From positions 1-7,722 of the forward strand of contig JAGQNU010000013.1 in assembly GCA_020427905.1 (NCBI GenBank): DNA of 7,722 bases. The letters are read 5' to 3'. The DNA is from Candidatus Saccharimonadota bacterium (GTDB lineage: Bacteria; Patescibacteriota; Saccharimonadia; Saccharimonadales; UBA7683). A model generated the notes under the pieces. That model was not told the DNA's origin. It ran no database searches and saw only the letters and a program-made list of their open reading frames with translations. Each line of letters starts with the position of its first letter. Positions within the stretch are counted from its first letter, which is position 1. The translations under genes and the position numbers were made by a program. Shown piece after piece: positions 6,907-7,722 of the stretch.

Positions 6907-7610
6907 ATAGTGACGAAGCAAAGAAGATTCTTGATAAAGTAGTCGGACAGGTGTTTGGATACACCAATCCACTCACATTGGAGCAAGAAATGCAAAAATT
7001 TGCATTTGACGTTCCGCTACCACAACAGGTTTACGATGCTACCGACAACTCACCAACCTGGGCATCATCAGTGGGTCAGTCGCGTTACGTCAAGCTGGAG
7101 AACGCACGTAATAACGCCGCGTCCGCATCGGAGGGCTTGTATGCCAAGGTCCCCATAAACAATGTAGAAGAGCTGCTTGATAAGTGGAGCAGGATTAACT
7201 TTGTAACTACTGAGCGCGAGATCGACTCAATTAATATTGCCGAAAGTGATAATGTAATTGGATCCGAGAATGTGTACAGATCACAGGATATTCGACGCTC
7301 AAAGAACATACTTTTTTCTGATGGCCTAGAGGACTCGGAGTTTATAGTGGCGGGTCAACGCTGTGGAGCTAACACGTTCTGTATAAGGATTGAGGACAGT
7401 GGTGAGTGCTCAAATAGTTTCGGTATTTCATGGTCGACACGCATAACCAACTGCTTATTTATTCATGACTCAGCAGATATGCAAGACAGCATGTTCTGCT
7501 CAAACATAAAAGGCAAACGGTTTTGTATTGCTAATATGCAATTCACTGAAGAGGAATACAATCACATTCATAAGCAAGTGGTGCAATGGATACTTACCCC
7601 AAGTAGCTAA
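6903..7610 (+). CDS. Hexapeptide-repeat solenoid protein of unknown function, partner of the ATPase
   Basis: This 235-residue protein has no signal peptide or membrane segment. The N-terminal part (1-105) is ordinary, with a helix at about 5-18, a proline-rich stretch near 38-52 and a helix near 87-97. From residue 109 the sequence is strictly periodic, six residues per unit, with Ser or Cys at position 0 and a hydrophobic residue at position 3. Seven units run from S109 to 150, then a three-residue shift, then about eight to ten units from C154. This predicts a beta-solenoid. The end, F-C-S-N-I-K-G-K-R-F-C-I-A-N-M-Q-F-T-E-E-E-Y (198-219), resembles a closing motif that I recall from cysteine-rich CPR proteins, often mislabelled CaiB/BaiF, in which a C-x-G/N-x-x-x-K-x-Y-C-I-x-N-x-x-(Y/F)-x-x-E-E-Y pattern is found. 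All six cysteines lie in the solenoid and none in the first 153 residues. GTG start with GAGGAG six bases before; it overlaps the ATPase stop. Existence is secure, fold is well supported inference, function is unknown. Confidence 0.85.
   Translation: MNSDEAKKILDKVVGQVFGYTNPLTLEQEMQKFAFDVPLPQQVYDATDNSPTWASSVGQSRYVKLENARNNAASASEGLYAKVPINNVEELLDKWSRINFVTTEREIDSINIAESDNVIGSENVYRSQDIRRSKNILFSDGLEDSEFIVAGQRCGANTFCIRIEDSGECSNSFGISWSTRITNCLFIHDSADMQDSMFCSNIKGKRFCIANMQFTEEEYNHIHKQVVQWILTPSS
7227..7505 (+). repeat. Hexapeptide (18-base codon-period) repeat region encoding a solenoid
   Basis: Two in-phase blocks of six-residue units within the 6903-7610 gene. Block 1 has Ser at 109, 115, 121, 127, 133, 139 and 145, with I112, V118, V124, I130, I136, L142 and I148 three residues on, and Asn/Asp/Gly at position 2 in the first six units. 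Block 2, shifted by three residues, has C154, C160, S166, S172, S178, C184, S190 and S196, with I163, C169, I175, I181, I187, M193 and C199 at position 3. The Ser codons of block 1 are TCA, AGT, TCC, TCA, TCA, TCT and TCG, so the DNA itself is not repetitive: the pattern is held at protein level. Confidence 0.85.
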
Positions 7611-7654
7611 TCCCAGCTTAAGACGGGTATCGACACGCGAGGTAAACTATAGGT

Positions 7655-7722
7655 ATGAAGAAGACACAGACGTGGGTAGATAAATGCTACAAAGATACAA
7701 GCGGCAAAGTGGTTATTACCCA
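7655..7722 (+). CDS. Start of an unidentified protein (3' truncated by window edge)
   Basis: An open frame starts at ATG 7655 and runs for 22 codons to the window end with no stop. It encodes a basic, hydrophilic start with W7, C11-Y12 and then D-x-S-G-K-V-V-I-T. From memory, a short N-terminus of this kind (W-x-D-K-x-Y-x-D-x-x-G-K-V-V) precedes small membrane proteins in Saccharibacteria, but too little is visible to name it. GAGGT at 7639-7643 is a weak RBS 11 bases before the ATG. The gap from the solenoid gene is 44 bases. The call rests on the position, frame and strand matching the gene series. Confidence 0.5.
   Translation, partial: MKKTQTWVDKCYKDTSGKVVIT

Noticed and set aside
7227..7352. 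Tandem DNA repeat or CRISPR-like array suggested by the regular spacing
   Set aside because: The period exists only in the protein. The codons of neighbouring units differ, and there are no identical DNA units or spacers.
7611..7654. Terminator or leaderless-type -10 (TAAACT at 7643-7648) before the last gene
   Set aside because: Only a short CTTAAG palindrome is present, with no hairpin or T-run. The TAAACT match is weak and lacks a TGn extension, and a weak RBS overlaps it.

Overview
The window most resembles a small-genome Candidate Phyla Radiation bacterium, and Saccharibacteria (TM7) is my best guess. The reasons are tightly packed genes all on the + strand, several conserved-looking proteins of unknown function, a C-terminal cysteine-bearing repeat motif that I know from CPR proteins, and a membrane-anchored protein of a type I associate with Saccharibacteria. 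TGA is a stop codon here: two genes end in TGA inside 4-base overlaps with the next gene. This argues against SR1/Gracilibacteria, which read TGA as glycine. The taxonomic call is inference from protein style, not from a marker gene.

Layout, all on the + strand: (1) the 3' end of a PfkB-family sugar or nucleoside kinase, 1-292; (2) a 413-residue protein of unknown function, 335-1576; (3) a SLOG/LOG-like nucleotide-binding protein overlapping it by 4 bases, 1573-2205; (4) a small membrane-anchored protein with a short coiled coil and an external domain, 2222-2836; (5) complete uvrB, 2862-4835; (6) a HerA/VirB4-like (DUF87-type) P-loop ATPase, 4882-6906; (7) a 235-residue protein overlapping it by 4 bases, whose C-terminal half is a striking hexapeptide solenoid, 6903-7610; (8) the first 22 codons of another gene, 7655-7722. 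Intergenic gaps are 16 to 46 bases, so no gene-free stretch exceeds 300 bases.

How the genes may work together: PfkB kinase, unknown protein and SLOG protein could be a nucleotide or ribose salvage group, because LOG enzymes release ribose 5-phosphate. UvrB is the helicase-like damage verifier of nucleotide excision repair and stands here without uvrA or uvrC. The ATPase plus solenoid pair at 4882-7610 is the most interesting part. It has its own extended -10 promoter candidate, the two genes are translationally coupled, and the partner is an unusual [S/C]-x-x-[hydrophobic]-x-x repeat protein. I cannot name its function.

Three gene starts without a clear Shine-Dalgarno sequence (335, 2862, 4882) are each preceded by a TGA-TA-type extended -10 element. 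At uvrB the element sits so close to the GTG that a leaderless mRNA is possible. No tRNA, rRNA, CRISPR array, insertion sequence or convincing terminator was seen.
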